A DNA stretch of 32,197 bases from Bacteroidales bacterium (GCA_018400295.1 JAGYMZ010000030.1:1-32197); one strand, 5' to 3'. Counted from the first letter of the stretch, positions 17,675-26,297 are shown. Numbers and translations are program-made. The notes: generated by a model not told the origin, from the sequence alone.

Positions 17675-20600
17675 TTATAATAGTTTAAAATCCACTCCGT
17701 TGATTTTCCGGACCGCTTTGATAAAATCCGCTGCATCCACGGTTTTATTTTTGGGTTTCATCTCCAGCGACTGCTTTTCCTCCGGGTCAATGATCTTTAT
17801 CCTGAGATTGCATTTGCCCGGATTATTTTCAACCGCGTAGGAAAGACTTCCGATGACCGCATCATTGATGGCCTCCGTTTTGAGATGTATGCAAACACCC
17901 CGTGTAAATTTATCCAGCACATCAGGCAGGAGCGTCATACCGGATATTCTCACTTCCAGCTGATGCTCATTGCCAAAACGTTTTTCAACCCTGGCCTTGA
18001 CCAGAATATTGGACCCTTCGGTGAGAAAATGCTTCATCTTCAGGTAATCTTCGGAAAAGATCATGAACTGCCGGAAATCCGTATAATCTTCCAGTACAAA
18101 AACACCAAACGGCTTTCCATTTTTTGCCGTACGGTTCAGGTTTGAGATCACCATCCCGGCAAAAGAAATAATTTTCCCCTCAAAACTTTTCAGGTCGCTG
18201 TTTAATTCCAGCAAGGTTACATTGCAATAATTGTCAATTTCAAGCTTGTAATCATCGAGGGGGTGTCCGGACATGTAAAAGCCCGTCACGTCCTTTTCAT
18301 TTTTAAGTTGCTGCAATTTGGACCAGGGGCGGCATTCGGGCAATTCCGGATCCCGGCTTTCAAACGCGCTCTCCTCCCCGAACAAGGACTGCTGCATCGA
18401 ATTCTTTTTTGCCTGGTAATTCATGGCAAACTTCACCACCTTTTCCAGGAAAATGCTGTCTTCCGTCGATTCACGGTAGAAATACTGCGCGCGGTGGGTT
18501 CCTTCAAAACTGTCGAAAGCCCCTGCCATAGCCAGGGATTCCATACAGCGGCGGTTCACCGACCGCAGATTGATCCGCTTGGTGAAGTCAAAAATATTTT
18601 TAAACGGCCCGTTTTTTTCTCTTTCTTCAATGATGTTGCGCACGGCACCCTCGCCCACACCCTTGACGGCTCCCAACCCGAAACGGATCTGCCCTTCCTG
18701 GTTAACCGTAAAATTGAAACTGCTCTCATTGACATCTGGGCCAAGAACATCCACCCCCTGACGCAGGCACTCATCGATAAAGAATTTGATCTTTTTTATA
18801 TCGTTCAGGTTGTGGGTCAGGACCGCAGCCATGTATTCGGGAGTATGGTGGGATTTCAAATAGGCGGTCTGGTATGCGATCACCGAATATGCCGCCGAAT
18901 GAGAGCGGTTGAAACCATATTCGGCAAATTTTTCCATGATGCCAAACACTTCCTTTGCCTTGTCTTCGGATATGCCTTTTTTTTCTGCCCCCTGAATAAA
19001 CTCCACCTTTTGCCTGGCCATGATGTCCTTCTTTTTCTTTCCCATGGCCCTGCGCAGGATATCTGCTTTGCCCAGGGAAAATCCGGCCATGATCTGTGCC
19101 GCTTGCATGATCTGCTCCTGGTAGACCATAATGCCAAAGGTAGGTTTCAGGATTTCTTCCAGCAGGGGATGCGGATATTCAACCTTTTCTCTTCCATGCT
19201 TGCGGTTGATATAAATGGGGATAAAATTCATGGGGCCGGGACGGTACAGGGCATTCATGGCGATCAGGTCCTCCATGTTTGTCGGTTTCAACTCCTTGAG
19301 ATAACTTCTCATGCCTTCCGATTCAAACTGAAACGTACCTATGGTCTCTCCCCGCTGGTAAAGAGCAAAGGTCTGCGCATCATCCAGGGATATATGCTCT
19401 ATATCAATATCAATCCCATAGCGTCCTTTTATATTTCTAATGGCATCCTTGATGATCGACAGTGTCTTCAATCCCAGAAAATCCATTTTCAACATTCCAA
19501 CGGATTCCACAAGCTTGCCCTCATATTGCGTCACAGGCAATGCCGAATCCTTGGCTGTACTCAGGGGGACATGGTCCATGAGGTTATCGGGGCCAATGAT
19601 CACGCCACATGCGTGTGTGCCGGTGTGACGGGCAGAACCTTCAAGGGTTTCAGCAAAAACCAATGTTTTTTGCTGCAGTTCTGAACCGTTCTTTTTGATA
19701 TCATCAAGCTCTTTCACTTCCTTGTATGCCTTAGACAAAGTAATGCCAGGCCTTTCCGGGACCATCTTTGCCAGCCGGTCCGCATCCGCAAGGGGGAGCC
19801 TCAGCACACGTGCCACATCACGAATGGCAAGCCGGGCAGCCATGGTGCCAAATGTCACGATCTGCGCCACCTTATCCCGTCCGTATTTTCCAACAACATA
19901 ATTAAGCACCTTTTCACGCCCCTCGTCATCAAAGTCAATATCAATATCCGGCATGGTAACTCTTTCCGGATTCAGGAATCGCTCAAATAAAAGGTTGTAT
20001 TTGAGGGGATCGATATTGGTGATCCCCGTTGCATAAGCAACAGCGGAACCGGCTGCCGAACCCCGGCCCGGTCCAACGATGACATCCATCGTTTTCGCGG
20101 TACGGATAAAATCTTGTACGATAAGGAAATAGCCAGGATATCCCATTTCACTTATCACGGAAAGCTCAAAATCCAGCCGTTGACGAATTTCCCCGGTTAT
20201 CTCAGGATACAACTTTTTTGCACCCTCATACGTAAGATGCCTGAGGTATTCGTCTTCACTCCGGAATTTTTCCGGTAACGGGAAATGCGGCAAAATGACT
20301 TTCCTGGTGGTAATATCGTATTCCTCAACCTTAGAAGCTATTTCTTCCGTGTTGGCCAATGCTTCAGGACAATCGGGAAAAAGGGCAGCCATTTCCCCTG
20401 GTGATTTCAGATATTCCTGCCCTGTGTAATGCATTCCGGATTCATCATCCAGATCTTTTCCGGTATTGAGGCATATCAGGATGTGATGGGCTTCATGATC
20501 TTCTTTTTCCACATAATGAACATCATTGGTGGCAATCAGTTTCGTCCCGTATTTCAACGAAAGCTGTTTCAGGGTTTCATTGACCCTTTTTTGCTCCGGT

Positions 20601-21136
20601 ATGCCATGGTCCATAAGTTCCAGGTAAAAATCTTCACCGTAGATGTCCAGATATTCCTCCAATACTTTTTCCGCATGCTCCGCTCCCTTGTTTATGATGA
20701 TCTCAGGGAGCTCCCCACCCAGACAGGCAGATGAGGCGATCAGGCCCTTGTTGTATTTTGCCAGCAATTCCTTATCTACCCTTGGCGTATAATAAAATCC
20801 CTCGGTATAGCCCAGGGAACTGATCCGGGTCAGGTTGCGGTATCCCTCAAGATTTTTGGCCAGCAGGATCAGATGATAACCGCTGCGGTCCACCTTCTCC
20901 TTTTTGTCAAACCGGCGCCGGGCAGCGACATAGACCTCACAACCCAATATAGGCTTGATGCCCCTGGCTTTGGCCTCCGTATAAAACGTCAATGCACCGT
21001 ATAGGTTCCCGTGATCAGTAATGGCCAGGGAATCCATACCATGGGATTTGGCCTTATCCAGCAAAACAGGTATCTTCGCGGCCCCGTCAAGAATAGAAAA
21101 TTGTGTATGTACATGTAGATGCGTAAAACCTGGCAT
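17675..21136 (-). CDS. dnaE: DNA polymerase III alpha subunit
   Basis: The replicative polymerase, 1153 aa from ATG 21136, a normal size for DnaE. The PHP domain opens with HLHVHTQFSILDGA and contains ITDHGNLYG and NDVHY, so its metal-site residues look retained. The polymerase core has GPGRGSAAGSAV and the catalytic PDIDIDFDDEGRE (residues 396-408), then YQEQIMQ and SLGKADILRRAMGKKK. Near the C-terminus come a helix-hairpin-helix (GLGAVKGVGEGAV) and an OB-fold (KIISFAGMVI...LEDYTDFRQFMIF). A TTG two codons upstream (21142) is a possible but less likely start. The long antisense frame opposite is only a shadow. Confidence 0.97.
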   Translation of the reverse strand: MPGFTHLHVHTQFSILDGAAKIPVLLDKAKSHGMDSLAITDHGNLYGALTFYTEAKARGIKPILGCEVYVAARRRFDKKEKVDRSGYHLILLAKNLEGYRNLTRISSLGYTEGFYYTPRVDKELLAKYNKGLIASSACLGGELPEIIINKGAEHAEKVLEEYLDIYGEDFYLELMDHGIPEQKRVNETLKQLSLKYGTKLIATNDVHYVEKEDHEAHHILICLNTGKDLDDESGMHYTGQEYLKSPGEMAALFPDCPEALANTEEIASKVEEYDITTRKVILPHFPLPEKFRSEDEYLRHLTYEGAKKLYPEITGEIRQRLDFELSVISEMGYPGYFLIVQDFIRTAKTMDVIVGPGRGSAAGSAVAYATGITNIDPLKYNLLFERFLNPERVTMPDIDIDFDDEGREKVLNYVVGKYGRDKVAQIVTFGTMAARLAIRDVARVLRLPLADADRLAKMVPERPGITLSKAYKEVKELDDIKKNGSELQQKTLVFAETLEGSARHTGTHACGVIIGPDNLMDHVPLSTAKDSALPVTQYEGKLVESVGMLKMDFLGLKTLSIIKDAIRNIKGRYGIDIDIEHISLDDAQTFALYQRGETIGTFQFESEGMRSYLKELKPTNMEDLIAMNALYRPGPMNFIPIYINRKHGREKVEYPHPLLEEILKPTFGIMVYQEQIMQAAQIMAGFSLGKADILRRAMGKKKKDIMARQKVEFIQGAEKKGISEDKAKEVFGIMEKFAEYGFNRSHSAAYSVIAYQTAYLKSHHTPEYMAAVLTHNLNDIKKIKFFIDECLRQGVDVLGPDVNESSFNFTVNQEGQIRFGLGAVKGVGEGAVRNIIEEREKNGPFKNIFDFTKRINLRSVNRRCMESLAMAGAFDSFEGTHRAQYFYRESTEDSIFLEKVVKFAMNYQAKKNSMQQSLFGEESAFESRDPELPECRPWSKLQQLKNEKDVTGFYMSGHPLDDYKLEIDNYCNVTLLELNSDLKSFEGKIISFAGMVISNLNRTAKNGKPFGVFVLEDYTDFRQFMIFSEDYLKMKHFLTEGSNILVKARVEKRFGNEHQLEVRISGMTLLPDVLDKFTRGVCIHLKTEAINDAVIGSLSYAVENNPGKCNLRIKIIDPEEKQSLEMKPKNKTVDAADFIKAVRKINGVDFKLL

Positions 21137-21239
21137 AGTCAAATGGATTTTTTGAAGCGGGATCCAGAAGTTGTAAAATTAATCAAATTGAAGATGCCGT
21201 TGCGCAGTGTTGGTAATTTTTCATAAGAAAACATCCGGT

Positions 21240-21268
21240 CGTAAGCTGTTGTCGATCTATAGCTTACG
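21240..21268. repeat. 8-bp inverted repeat upstream of dnaE
   Basis: CGTAAGCT (21240-21247) and AGCTTACG (21261-21268), perfect arms with a 13-nt spacer, 104 bp before the dnaE start. No U-run follows on either strand, so it is better read as a possible protein-binding site than as a terminator. Confidence 0.35.
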
Positions 21269-21335
21269 TTGATCACATTGCATTGCCGGCAAACTGTGAA
21301 AACAGGGATTTGTTCAGTCACCGAAAAAACATTCA

Positions 21336-21458
21336 ATGATCATGCTGGATCCAATGGATTTACCTGATCCGGAACAGAATTTCCGGACTGTATTGCTGGA
21401 TATTATGGGCAAAAAAGATGATGCGTGTCAAAATTGTGCCCGGAAAACTTTTCCCTGA
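21336..21458 (+). CDS. Doubtful 40-aa open frame with a CxxC motif
   Basis: ATG to TGA, acidic at the start (MLDPMDLPDPEQNFRTVLLD) with a C-terminal CQNC motif. Codon choice is like that of neighbouring genes, but there is no promoter box or ribosome-binding site in front and I recognise no family. It may be a small zinc- or redox-binding protein or chance. Confidence 0.15.
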   Translation: MIMLDPMDLPDPEQNFRTVLLDIMGKKDDACQNCARKTFP

Positions 21459-21525
21459 AAATCCCAGCATCCCGGCGCCCAGCAATCCGGCAGCCCCGGG
21501 GTTAAAATAAGTTTTGTTCAAAACC

Positions 21526-21556
21526 TTTCATTTTACAAAAAATTATCGGATATTTG
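21526..21556 (+). promoter_or_regulatory. Candidate rpsP promoter
   Basis: GATATTTG at 21549-21556 matches TAnnTTTG except at the first base. TTT at 21526-21528 sits at 20-nt spacing in the -33 position. The predicted leader of about 40 nt is AT-rich and contains AAAAAAGGA upstream of the ATG. Confidence 0.4.
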
Positions 21557-21604
21557 CACCCCGTTTTTTATTTCTAAAAAAGGATTTTAAATTAACGTAT
21601 AATT

Positions 21605-22540
21605 ATGCCAACGAGAATCAGATTGCAACGGAGAGGGAAGAAAGGAAATCCTTTCTACCACATTATTATCGCGGATGGTCGTGCACCACGGGACGGAAAA
21701 TATATTGAAAAAATTGGCACTTACAATCCTGTAACTGTACCGGCAGACGTTATGCTGGATGTTGACAAGGCATTGTACTGGCTCCAAAAGGGGGCGCAGC
21801 CCACAGATACCGTCCGGTCTATCTTGTCCTTCAAAGGGGTCTTGTACAAAAACCACCTGTTAAAAGGCGTTAAAAAAGGAGCCCTGACTGAAGAGCAGGC
21901 AGAGGCAACATACCAGGCATGGATCAAAGAAAAAGAAGCCAGGCTGGAAGAATTGAAAAATAAAAGCATCCTTACGAAAAAGGAAGAAAAGAAAAAACGC
22001 CTGGAGGAAGAGCGCAAAATAAAGGAAGAAAGGGCTAAAGAACTTGCAAAGAAGCGTGCTGAAGAAGCAGGAATGCAGGAAGAAGAAGTATCCGGGGAAA
22101 AAGAAACCACCGAAGTAAAAGCAGAGACCGGAGATGCGAAAACCGGAGAAGAGGACAGGGAGGAAAAAACAGAAAAACAAACAAAAGCAGAAACGGCAAC
22201 CGAAACACCTGAAGAAGCGAAAAAAGAAAGCCCTAAGGAAGAATTGAAAGAGGAAAGCCCAAAAGAGGAAAGCCCAAAAGAGGAAACCAAAGAGGAAGCC
22301 CCTAAGGAAGAACTGAAAGAGGAAAGTCCAAAAGAGGAAACCAAAGAGAAGGCTTCAAAAGAAGAAACCCCTAAAGAAGAATTGAAAGGGGAAACCCCAA
22401 AAGAGGAAACTCCCGGGGAAGAAACAGAAAAGGAAGCCAAACAAGACGATGCGCCTGCAAAAGAAGAACCAAAAGATGAAAAACAGGCAAATGAAAACCC
22501 GGACAAGACAAAAGACAACGCGCAGGATAAAAAAGAATAG
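21605..22540 (+). CDS. rpsP: 30S ribosomal protein S16 with very long Lys/Glu/Pro tail
   Basis: Residues 1-80 are a standard S16 ([28 protein letters not shown]), a primary binder of 16S rRNA in the 30S subunit. S16 is usually 80-90 aa, and longer with charged tails in Bacteroidota; this one is 311 aa. Residues about 100-160 are a charged, probably helical segment ([24 protein letters not shown]). From about 206 the tail is a degenerate repeat of PKEE-type units ([18 protein letters not shown]). The tail has no stop, frameshift or separate domain, so it appears to be translated as one protein. An intrinsic terminator follows, and rimM lies beyond it as is common for this pair. Confidence 0.95.
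   Translation: MPTRIRLQRRGKKGNPFYHIIIADGRAPRDGKYIEKIGTYNPVTVPADVMLDVDKALYWLQKGAQPTDTVRSILSFKGVLYKNHLLKGVKKGALTEEQAEATYQAWIKEKEARLEELKNKSILTKKEEKKKRLEEERKIKEERAKELAKKRAEEAGMQEEEVSGEKETTEVKAETGDAKTGEEDREEKTEKQTKAETATETPEEAKKESPKEELKEESPKEESPKEETKEEAPKEELKEESPKEETKEKASKEETPKEELKGETPKEETPGEETEKEAKQDDAPAKEEPKDEKQANENPDKTKDNAQDKKE
22220..22440 (+). repeat. Degenerate short tandem repeats in the rpsP tail
   Basis: Units of the type AAAGAGGAA plus a variable 6-base part (AGCCCA, ACCAAA, GCCCCT) recur through this stretch and encode PKEE/KEES/KEET blocks. The repeats are purine-rich on the plus strand and imperfect, consistent with expansion by slippage followed by drift. Confidence 0.75.
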
Positions 22541-22571
22541 AAACGAAATACATTTCCCACACCATAAAACT

Positions 22572-22601
22572 GCCGGAAACCGCATTGGTTTTCGGCTTTT
22601 T
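22572..22601 (+). terminator. Intrinsic terminator of rpsP
   Basis: GCCGGAAACC (22572-22581) pairs along 10 bp (one G-U) with GGTTTTCGGC (22587-22596), loop GCATT, followed by T5. It lies 31 nt after the rpsP stop. Confidence 0.75.
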
Positions 22602-22713
22602 CATGCTTGCCAAAGGCGTGGCCACCGGCACCTTCCTGGCATCGAGGCACCGTTTTACCGGGTCTTTTTCAAACAATGTGCCGCCATGTGTTGCACAAGC
22701 GGAAGAGCATTTG

Positions 22714-22729
22714 GAATACGGTTGTATTC
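22714..22729 (+). promoter_or_regulatory. Palindrome overlapping the rimM -33 element
   Basis: GAATAC (22714-22719) and GTATTC (22724-22729) form a perfect inverted repeat with a 4-base centre. The -33 TTG (22722-22724) lies within it, a classic operator placement. No repressor is identified, so this is a candidate only. Confidence 0.3.
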
Positions 22730-22752
22730 GATGAGGAATTCATGTACATTTG
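22722..22752 (+). promoter_or_regulatory. Consensus promoter of rimM, near-leaderless
   Basis: TTG (22722-22724), a 20-nt spacer and TACATTTG (22745-22752) match the Bacteroidota consensus fully. The start of transcription is expected around 22757-22760 and the ATG is at 22762, so the mRNA would have almost no leader. A TTG start at 22750 would lie inside the -7 box and is rejected. Confidence 0.65.
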
Positions 22753-22761
22753 GGAAAGATA

Positions 22762-23289
22762 ATGGAAAAGGACAACGCAGTTTACATAGGAAGGATCATA
22801 AAGACCAGCGGTACTTCCGGCGAATTGATCGCTCATATTCATGCAAACAGAACGGATTTTTTCAAAGATCTTGAATTTGTCTTCATTGAGATCGAAGACC
22901 GCCTGATCCCCTTCCGCATTTTAACATCCCGTCTGGATGGGCCATATGCGCATATCACGCTTGAGGACATTGCTTCATACGACAAAGCAACGGCGCTGAT
23001 GAAAAAAAGCCTATACCTGCCGTTGAGTGAAACGGGCAAGGCCGGGGGGCGGGATAATATCATTTCCTACGACCGGCTTATCGGTTTCAGGGTTGAAGAT
23101 GTCAATACGGGAAAAGTGGGCCGTGTGGACAGCATCATACCAAGGCCGGAGCAACCACTGATGGAAATAACATCGGGCAACGATACGATCCTGATCCCTC
23201 TGACTGAAGCGCTCATCCTTTCCATCGATTGGGAAAACCACCACCTGATGATGAATGCACCGGAAGGATTGATAGATCTGAACAAATGA
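22762..23289 (+). CDS. rimM: 16S rRNA-processing protein RimM
   Basis: 175 aa, normal length. The N-terminal RimM domain has YIGRIIKTSGTSGELIAHI; the C-terminal PRC-barrel has LIGFRVEDVNTGKVGRVDSI, ILIPLTEALI and the end motif APEGLIDLN. RimM helps mature the 30S head and binds ribosomal protein S19. It follows rpsP as in many genomes, but trmD and rplS, the usual next genes, are missing and a convergent barrel gene follows instead. It is probably transcribed from its own promoter since a terminator lies between it and rpsP. Confidence 0.95.
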   Translation: MEKDNAVYIGRIIKTSGTSGELIAHIHANRTDFFKDLEFVFIEIEDRLIPFRILTSRLDGPYAHITLEDIASYDKATALMKKSLYLPLSETGKAGGRDNIISYDRLIGFRVEDVNTGKVGRVDSIIPRPEQPLMEITSGNDTILIPLTEALILSIDWENHHLMMNAPEGLIDLNK

Positions 23290-23292
23290 TAT

Positions 23293-23338
23293 AAAAGCCA
23301 TGCCGGATGCTTCAGGGGTTTCGATAGGCCGGGCTTTT
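23293..23338 (+). terminator. Possible bidirectional terminator after rimM
   Basis: AAAAGCC (23293-23299) pairs with GGCTTTT (23332-23338), with further weak pairing inside. Only four T follow on the plus strand, so the call is weak. Confidence 0.3.
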
Positions 23339-23346
23339 GCCAATGC

Positions 23347-23376
23347 AAAAAACACCTGCCCGGGCCACCCCGGCAG
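23347..23376 (-). terminator. Intrinsic terminator of the barrel gene at 23416
   Basis: Read on the minus strand, a GC-rich 9-bp stem with one mismatch (23356-23376) is followed after a few bases by U6 (23352-23347). It lies 40 nt after the barrel gene's stop, between convergent genes. Confidence 0.55.
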
Positions 23377-23415
23377 AATTACCCTGAAGCCAACAACAAA
23401 ACGCCATGAAAATGA

Positions 23416-24093
23416 TCAATCCGCATTCCTTCCACGTTGTTCGTTGAGTTGTTCGTTAAAAATATAGATCAAGCGCAGCGACAGGGTGTAATTGTATTGT
23501 TCCCGGGTCCAGCGGTCCTGGTTCAGGGCACTGAAAAATTCCCTTTCCCGTATAGATGCAAGAGAATATCCAAGCCTCAGGTTCAAATGCAAACGCTGCC
23601 ACAACCGGAAACGTATATCCGCAAGGATGTTAAAATCATTGTCGTTAAAAGCAACGGAATCAGCATAGGGCTTGTAAACCACTCCGTCGTATTCCCTTTT
23701 TTCCTTAAATGAGACCAAACGCCCCCAGGAAAGACCCAACCCGGCTGTGAGAATATTTCTGTCGTTAAAATGCACGAGGACCGGCACTTCCACGTAATTC
23801 AGCCGGAGCGTATATTTATACGGAAAATCCGGGTTCCCGGAATTCTCTCTCTGATAGGCGCCCTTCTGGTTAAATAAGGTTTCGAGGGTAACGTCCCATT
23901 TTCCGGCAAAAGGAAGGATCGCGGCCACGCCTGCATTCGCTCCCAATTTTCGAAAGCCGATCACTTCATCTCCATTAACCTGGGAAACATTCAATCCGAC
24001 GATCATGGCTCCCTGGAAACGCTGGGCCTGCAATAAAAACCCGGCCAAAACCAATGCCAGGCCAATCAGTACTTTCTTATGGTAAGCATTCAT
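23416..24093 (-). CDS. PorT-like outer-membrane beta-barrel protein, 225 aa
   Basis: The signal peptide (about residues 1-23, VLIGLALVLAGFLLQAQ) is followed by an eight-strand-like barrel. Features seen in the PF13568-type family are GAMIVGLNVSQVNGD, LGANAGV, the LNYVEVPVLVHF strand and TAGLGLSWG. Such proteins are common small outer-membrane barrels; some relatives (PorT) serve T9SS, but this cannot be assigned to T9SS from sequence alone. ATG 24093 (or 24099) is chosen because the frame's earlier start lies within the -7 box at 24130-24137. It follows tex by 56 bp and has its own promoter box and terminator, suggesting a single-gene unit. Confidence 0.78.
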   Translation of the reverse strand: MNAYHKKVLIGLALVLAGFLLQAQRFQGAMIVGLNVSQVNGDEVIGFRKLGANAGVAAILPFAGKWDVTLETLFNQKGAYQRENSGNPDFPYKYTLRLNYVEVPVLVHFNDRNILTAGLGLSWGRLVSFKEKREYDGVVYKPYADSVAFNDNDFNILADIRFRLWQRLHLNLRLGYSLASIREREFFSALNQDRWTREQYNYTLSLRLIYIFNEQLNEQRGRNAD

Positions 24094-24129
24094 TATCATA
24101 GGATCTGGATAAATTAAAAAACGCTCAGA

Positions 24130-24137
24130 CAAAGGTA
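24130..24137 (-). promoter_or_regulatory. -7 box for the PorT-like gene
   Basis: TACCTTTG on the minus strand matches TAnnTTTG fully, with a leader of about 30 nt. There is no TTG at -33. It lies just after the tex stop codon. Confidence 0.5.
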
Positions 24138-24149
24138 TTATTATATTGG

Positions 24150-26297
24150 TTATTCCCTCTCGCCATCCACATCTTTCATGGATAATTGTATCCTTTTCCG
24201 TTCCAGATCCACATCCATCACCATAACGCGTACTTTTTGATTCAACGTGAGCACTTCATTGGGATTTTTAACAAAACGGTTGGCGATCTGACTTATATGG
24301 ACCAGTCCGTCCTGGTGCACCCCCACATCCACAAAAGCGCCGAAATCCGTAATATTGGTAACAATTCCCGGCAGGACCATACCTTTTTTCAAATCCTCGA
24401 TTTCATGAACACCTCTGGCAAACTCGAACACATCAAACTTCTTTCTCGGGTCCCGGCCAGGGCGCACAAGTTCATCCATGATATCCCTGAGCGTTGGAAG
24501 TCCGAACTTTTCAGTAACGTAATCATCCAAACGTATCTGCTGCCGGATGGATTCTTTTTGCATCAGGTCGGCAACACTGCACTTCATGTCTGCGGCCATC
24601 CGGTCGACCACCACATAACTTTCGGGATGCACGGCACTGCTGTCCAGGGGATTATCCGCATCATTGATCCTTAAAAAACCGGCAGATTGCTCAAATACTT
24701 TCGGACCGAACCGCTTGACCTCATGGAATTCTTCCCTTGAATGAAAAGGGCCGTGCTGATCACGGTATGCCACAATATTCTCAGCCAGGGCAGGTCCTAC
24801 GCCACTTACGTAAGAAAGAAGCTGTTTGCTGGCCGTATTGATCTCCACCCCTACCCGGTTCACACAACTGACCACCGTATCTTCCAGGCCCCTGGCAAGC
24901 AGTTTCTGATCCACATCATGCTGGTACTGACCAACACCAATGGATTTGGGATCGATCTTAACTAGCTCCGCCAAAGGATCCATCAATCTCCTGCCAATAG
25001 ATACCGCTCCTCTTACCGTTACATCATACCCGGGAAACTCTTCCCGTGCGATCGATGAGGCAGAATATACAGATGCACCGCTTTCATTAACCATAACGGC
25101 TACCAGGTCCTTCCTGAAACGGATACTCTTAATGAGCCGCTCTGTTTGCCTTCCCGCAGTTCCATTGCCAATAGCTATCGCTTCGATCGTATAGGCATCC
25201 ACCAGGCTCTGGATCTTCTTGCTGGCCTGCTTCACTTCATTTTGGGGTGGATGCGGATAGATTGTTTCATTGTGTAATAACCCTCCCTGCTTATCCAAAC
25301 AAACCACTTTGCACCCCGTCCGGAAACCCGGATCGATGGCAAGGACGTTTTTTTGGCCCAGGGGGGGCGACAGCAGTAACTGCCGCAGGTTTTCAGAAAA
25401 TACATGGATGGCCTTTTCATCCGCACGTTTTTTTGCATCATTCTTCACCTCCGTTTCCAACGAAGGCCGGATCAGCCGTTTATAACTGCCGGCCATGGCC
25501 AGACGGACCTGTTCCCCTGAAGCATTGTTGCTTTTAACAAAAATATCTTCCAGGATCTGCATGGCATAGGACTCCGGAGGTTCCACCCGTACGCGGAGAT
25601 GGCCTTCTTTCTCTCCGCGGAACATAGCAAGTATGCGATGGGAAGGGGATTTTTTAAGGCTTTCCTCCCATTCAAAATACGTGCGGTATTTCATTCCCTC
25701 CTGTTCCTTTCCACGTATAACGGAAGAAATTATGGCACTCTTATGCTGAAACAAGGACCTCATCTTTCTCCGCATCCCCGAATGTTCACTGATCCATTCG
25801 GCAATGATGTCCCTTGCACCTGCCAGGGCATCTTCCACAGAATGCACTTCTTTTCCCTCATTCACATATGTTTCGGCCTTCCCTTCAAGGTCATCGTATT
25901 CCTGCGACATGATCAGTCTGGCAAGCCCCTCTAATCCGCGTGATTTGGCAATAGTAGCTCTGGTTTTCCGCCTGGGGCGGAAAGGAAGATAAATATCCTC
26001 CAGTTCTGCCATTGAATCTGCCTTCCTTATGGCATCATTCAGGTCAGCCGTCAGCGCACCCTGAGATTCGACCGAATGCAGAATGGAAGCCCTCCGTTTG
26101 TCCAGGGCTTCCAGTTGCTCGATCCGGTCACGGATCCGGGTGATCTGTACTTCATCCAGGCTATCTGTATATTCCTTCCTGTACCTGGATATAAACGGTA
26201 TCGTCGCTCCGCCTCCCAGCAGCTTTGCCGTATTCAATACCTGGTCGGGTCGAATACGGAGCTCTTCGGCTATCCGGGCAAAGTATTGTTGATTCAT
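24150..26297 (-). CDS. tex: Tex-family S1 RNA-binding transcription accessory protein
   Basis: 715 aa, typical for Tex (homologous to Spt6). In order: N-terminal helical Tex domain (LGGGATIPFISRYRKE, TDSLDEVQI, YLPFRPRRKTRA), a YqgF/RNase H-like domain (LAIDPGFRTGCKVVCLD, near residue 320), helix-hairpin-helix repeats (YVSGVGPALAENIVAYR, residues about 490-560), and a C-terminal S1 domain (GIVTNITDFGAFVDVG, about 640-710). It binds nucleic acid and affects transcription; its exact role is unsettled. The start at 26297 forms an ATGA overlap with the upstream methyltransferase gene, and the N-terminus MNQQYFARIAEEL matches the family better than a TTG extension to 26336. Confidence 0.96.
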   Translation of the reverse strand: MNQQYFARIAEELRIRPDQVLNTAKLLGGGATIPFISRYRKEYTDSLDEVQITRIRDRIEQLEALDKRRASILHSVESQGALTADLNDAIRKADSMAELEDIYLPFRPRRKTRATIAKSRGLEGLARLIMSQEYDDLEGKAETYVNEGKEVHSVEDALAGARDIIAEWISEHSGMRRKMRSLFQHKSAIISSVIRGKEQEGMKYRTYFEWEESLKKSPSHRILAMFRGEKEGHLRVRVEPPESYAMQILEDIFVKSNNASGEQVRLAMAGSYKRLIRPSLETEVKNDAKKRADEKAIHVFSENLRQLLLSPPLGQKNVLAIDPGFRTGCKVVCLDKQGGLLHNETIYPHPPQNEVKQASKKIQSLVDAYTIEAIAIGNGTAGRQTERLIKSIRFRKDLVAVMVNESGASVYSASSIAREEFPGYDVTVRGAVSIGRRLMDPLAELVKIDPKSIGVGQYQHDVDQKLLARGLEDTVVSCVNRVGVEINTASKQLLSYVSGVGPALAENIVAYRDQHGPFHSREEFHEVKRFGPKVFEQSAGFLRINDADNPLDSSAVHPESYVVVDRMAADMKCSVADLMQKESIRQQIRLDDYVTEKFGLPTLRDIMDELVRPGRDPRKKFDVFEFARGVHEIEDLKKGMVLPGIVTNITDFGAFVDVGVHQDGLVHISQIANRFVKNPNEVLTLNQKVRVMVMDVDLERKRIQLSMKDVDGERE

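Larger units (their letters stand above)
21137..21525. other. Non-coding gap between dnaE and the rpsP promoter
   Basis: The divergent starts of dnaE and rpsP leave nearly 400 bp without a recognised gene. It holds a perfect 8-bp inverted repeat at 21240-21268 and a doubtful 40-codon frame at 21336-21458, both listed separately. I find no full TAnnTTTG box for dnaE; the closest are one-mismatch matches at 21140-21147 and 21184-21191 on the minus strand. Confidence 0.6.

Noticed and set aside
18263-19684. 473-codon open frame on the plus strand opposite dnaE
   Set aside because: It lies wholly within the strongly supported dnaE and shows no domain, promoter or plausible codon use; a shadow frame.
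21139-21336. 65-codon minus-strand frame upstream of dnaE
   Set aside because: It overlaps the dnaE start, has no recognisable motif and crosses the inverted repeat; chance is the simplest explanation.
21721-22650. 309-codon Ser-rich open frame opposite rpsP
   Set aside because: It is the complement of the Lys/Glu repeat tail; the Ser/Phe bias follows directly from GAA/AAA codons on the other strand, and it has no start signals or domains.
22597-22740. Possible gene remnant between rpsP and rimM
   Set aside because: Several stops in all frames and no recognisable peptide; the stretch is accounted for by the terminator and the rimM promoter.
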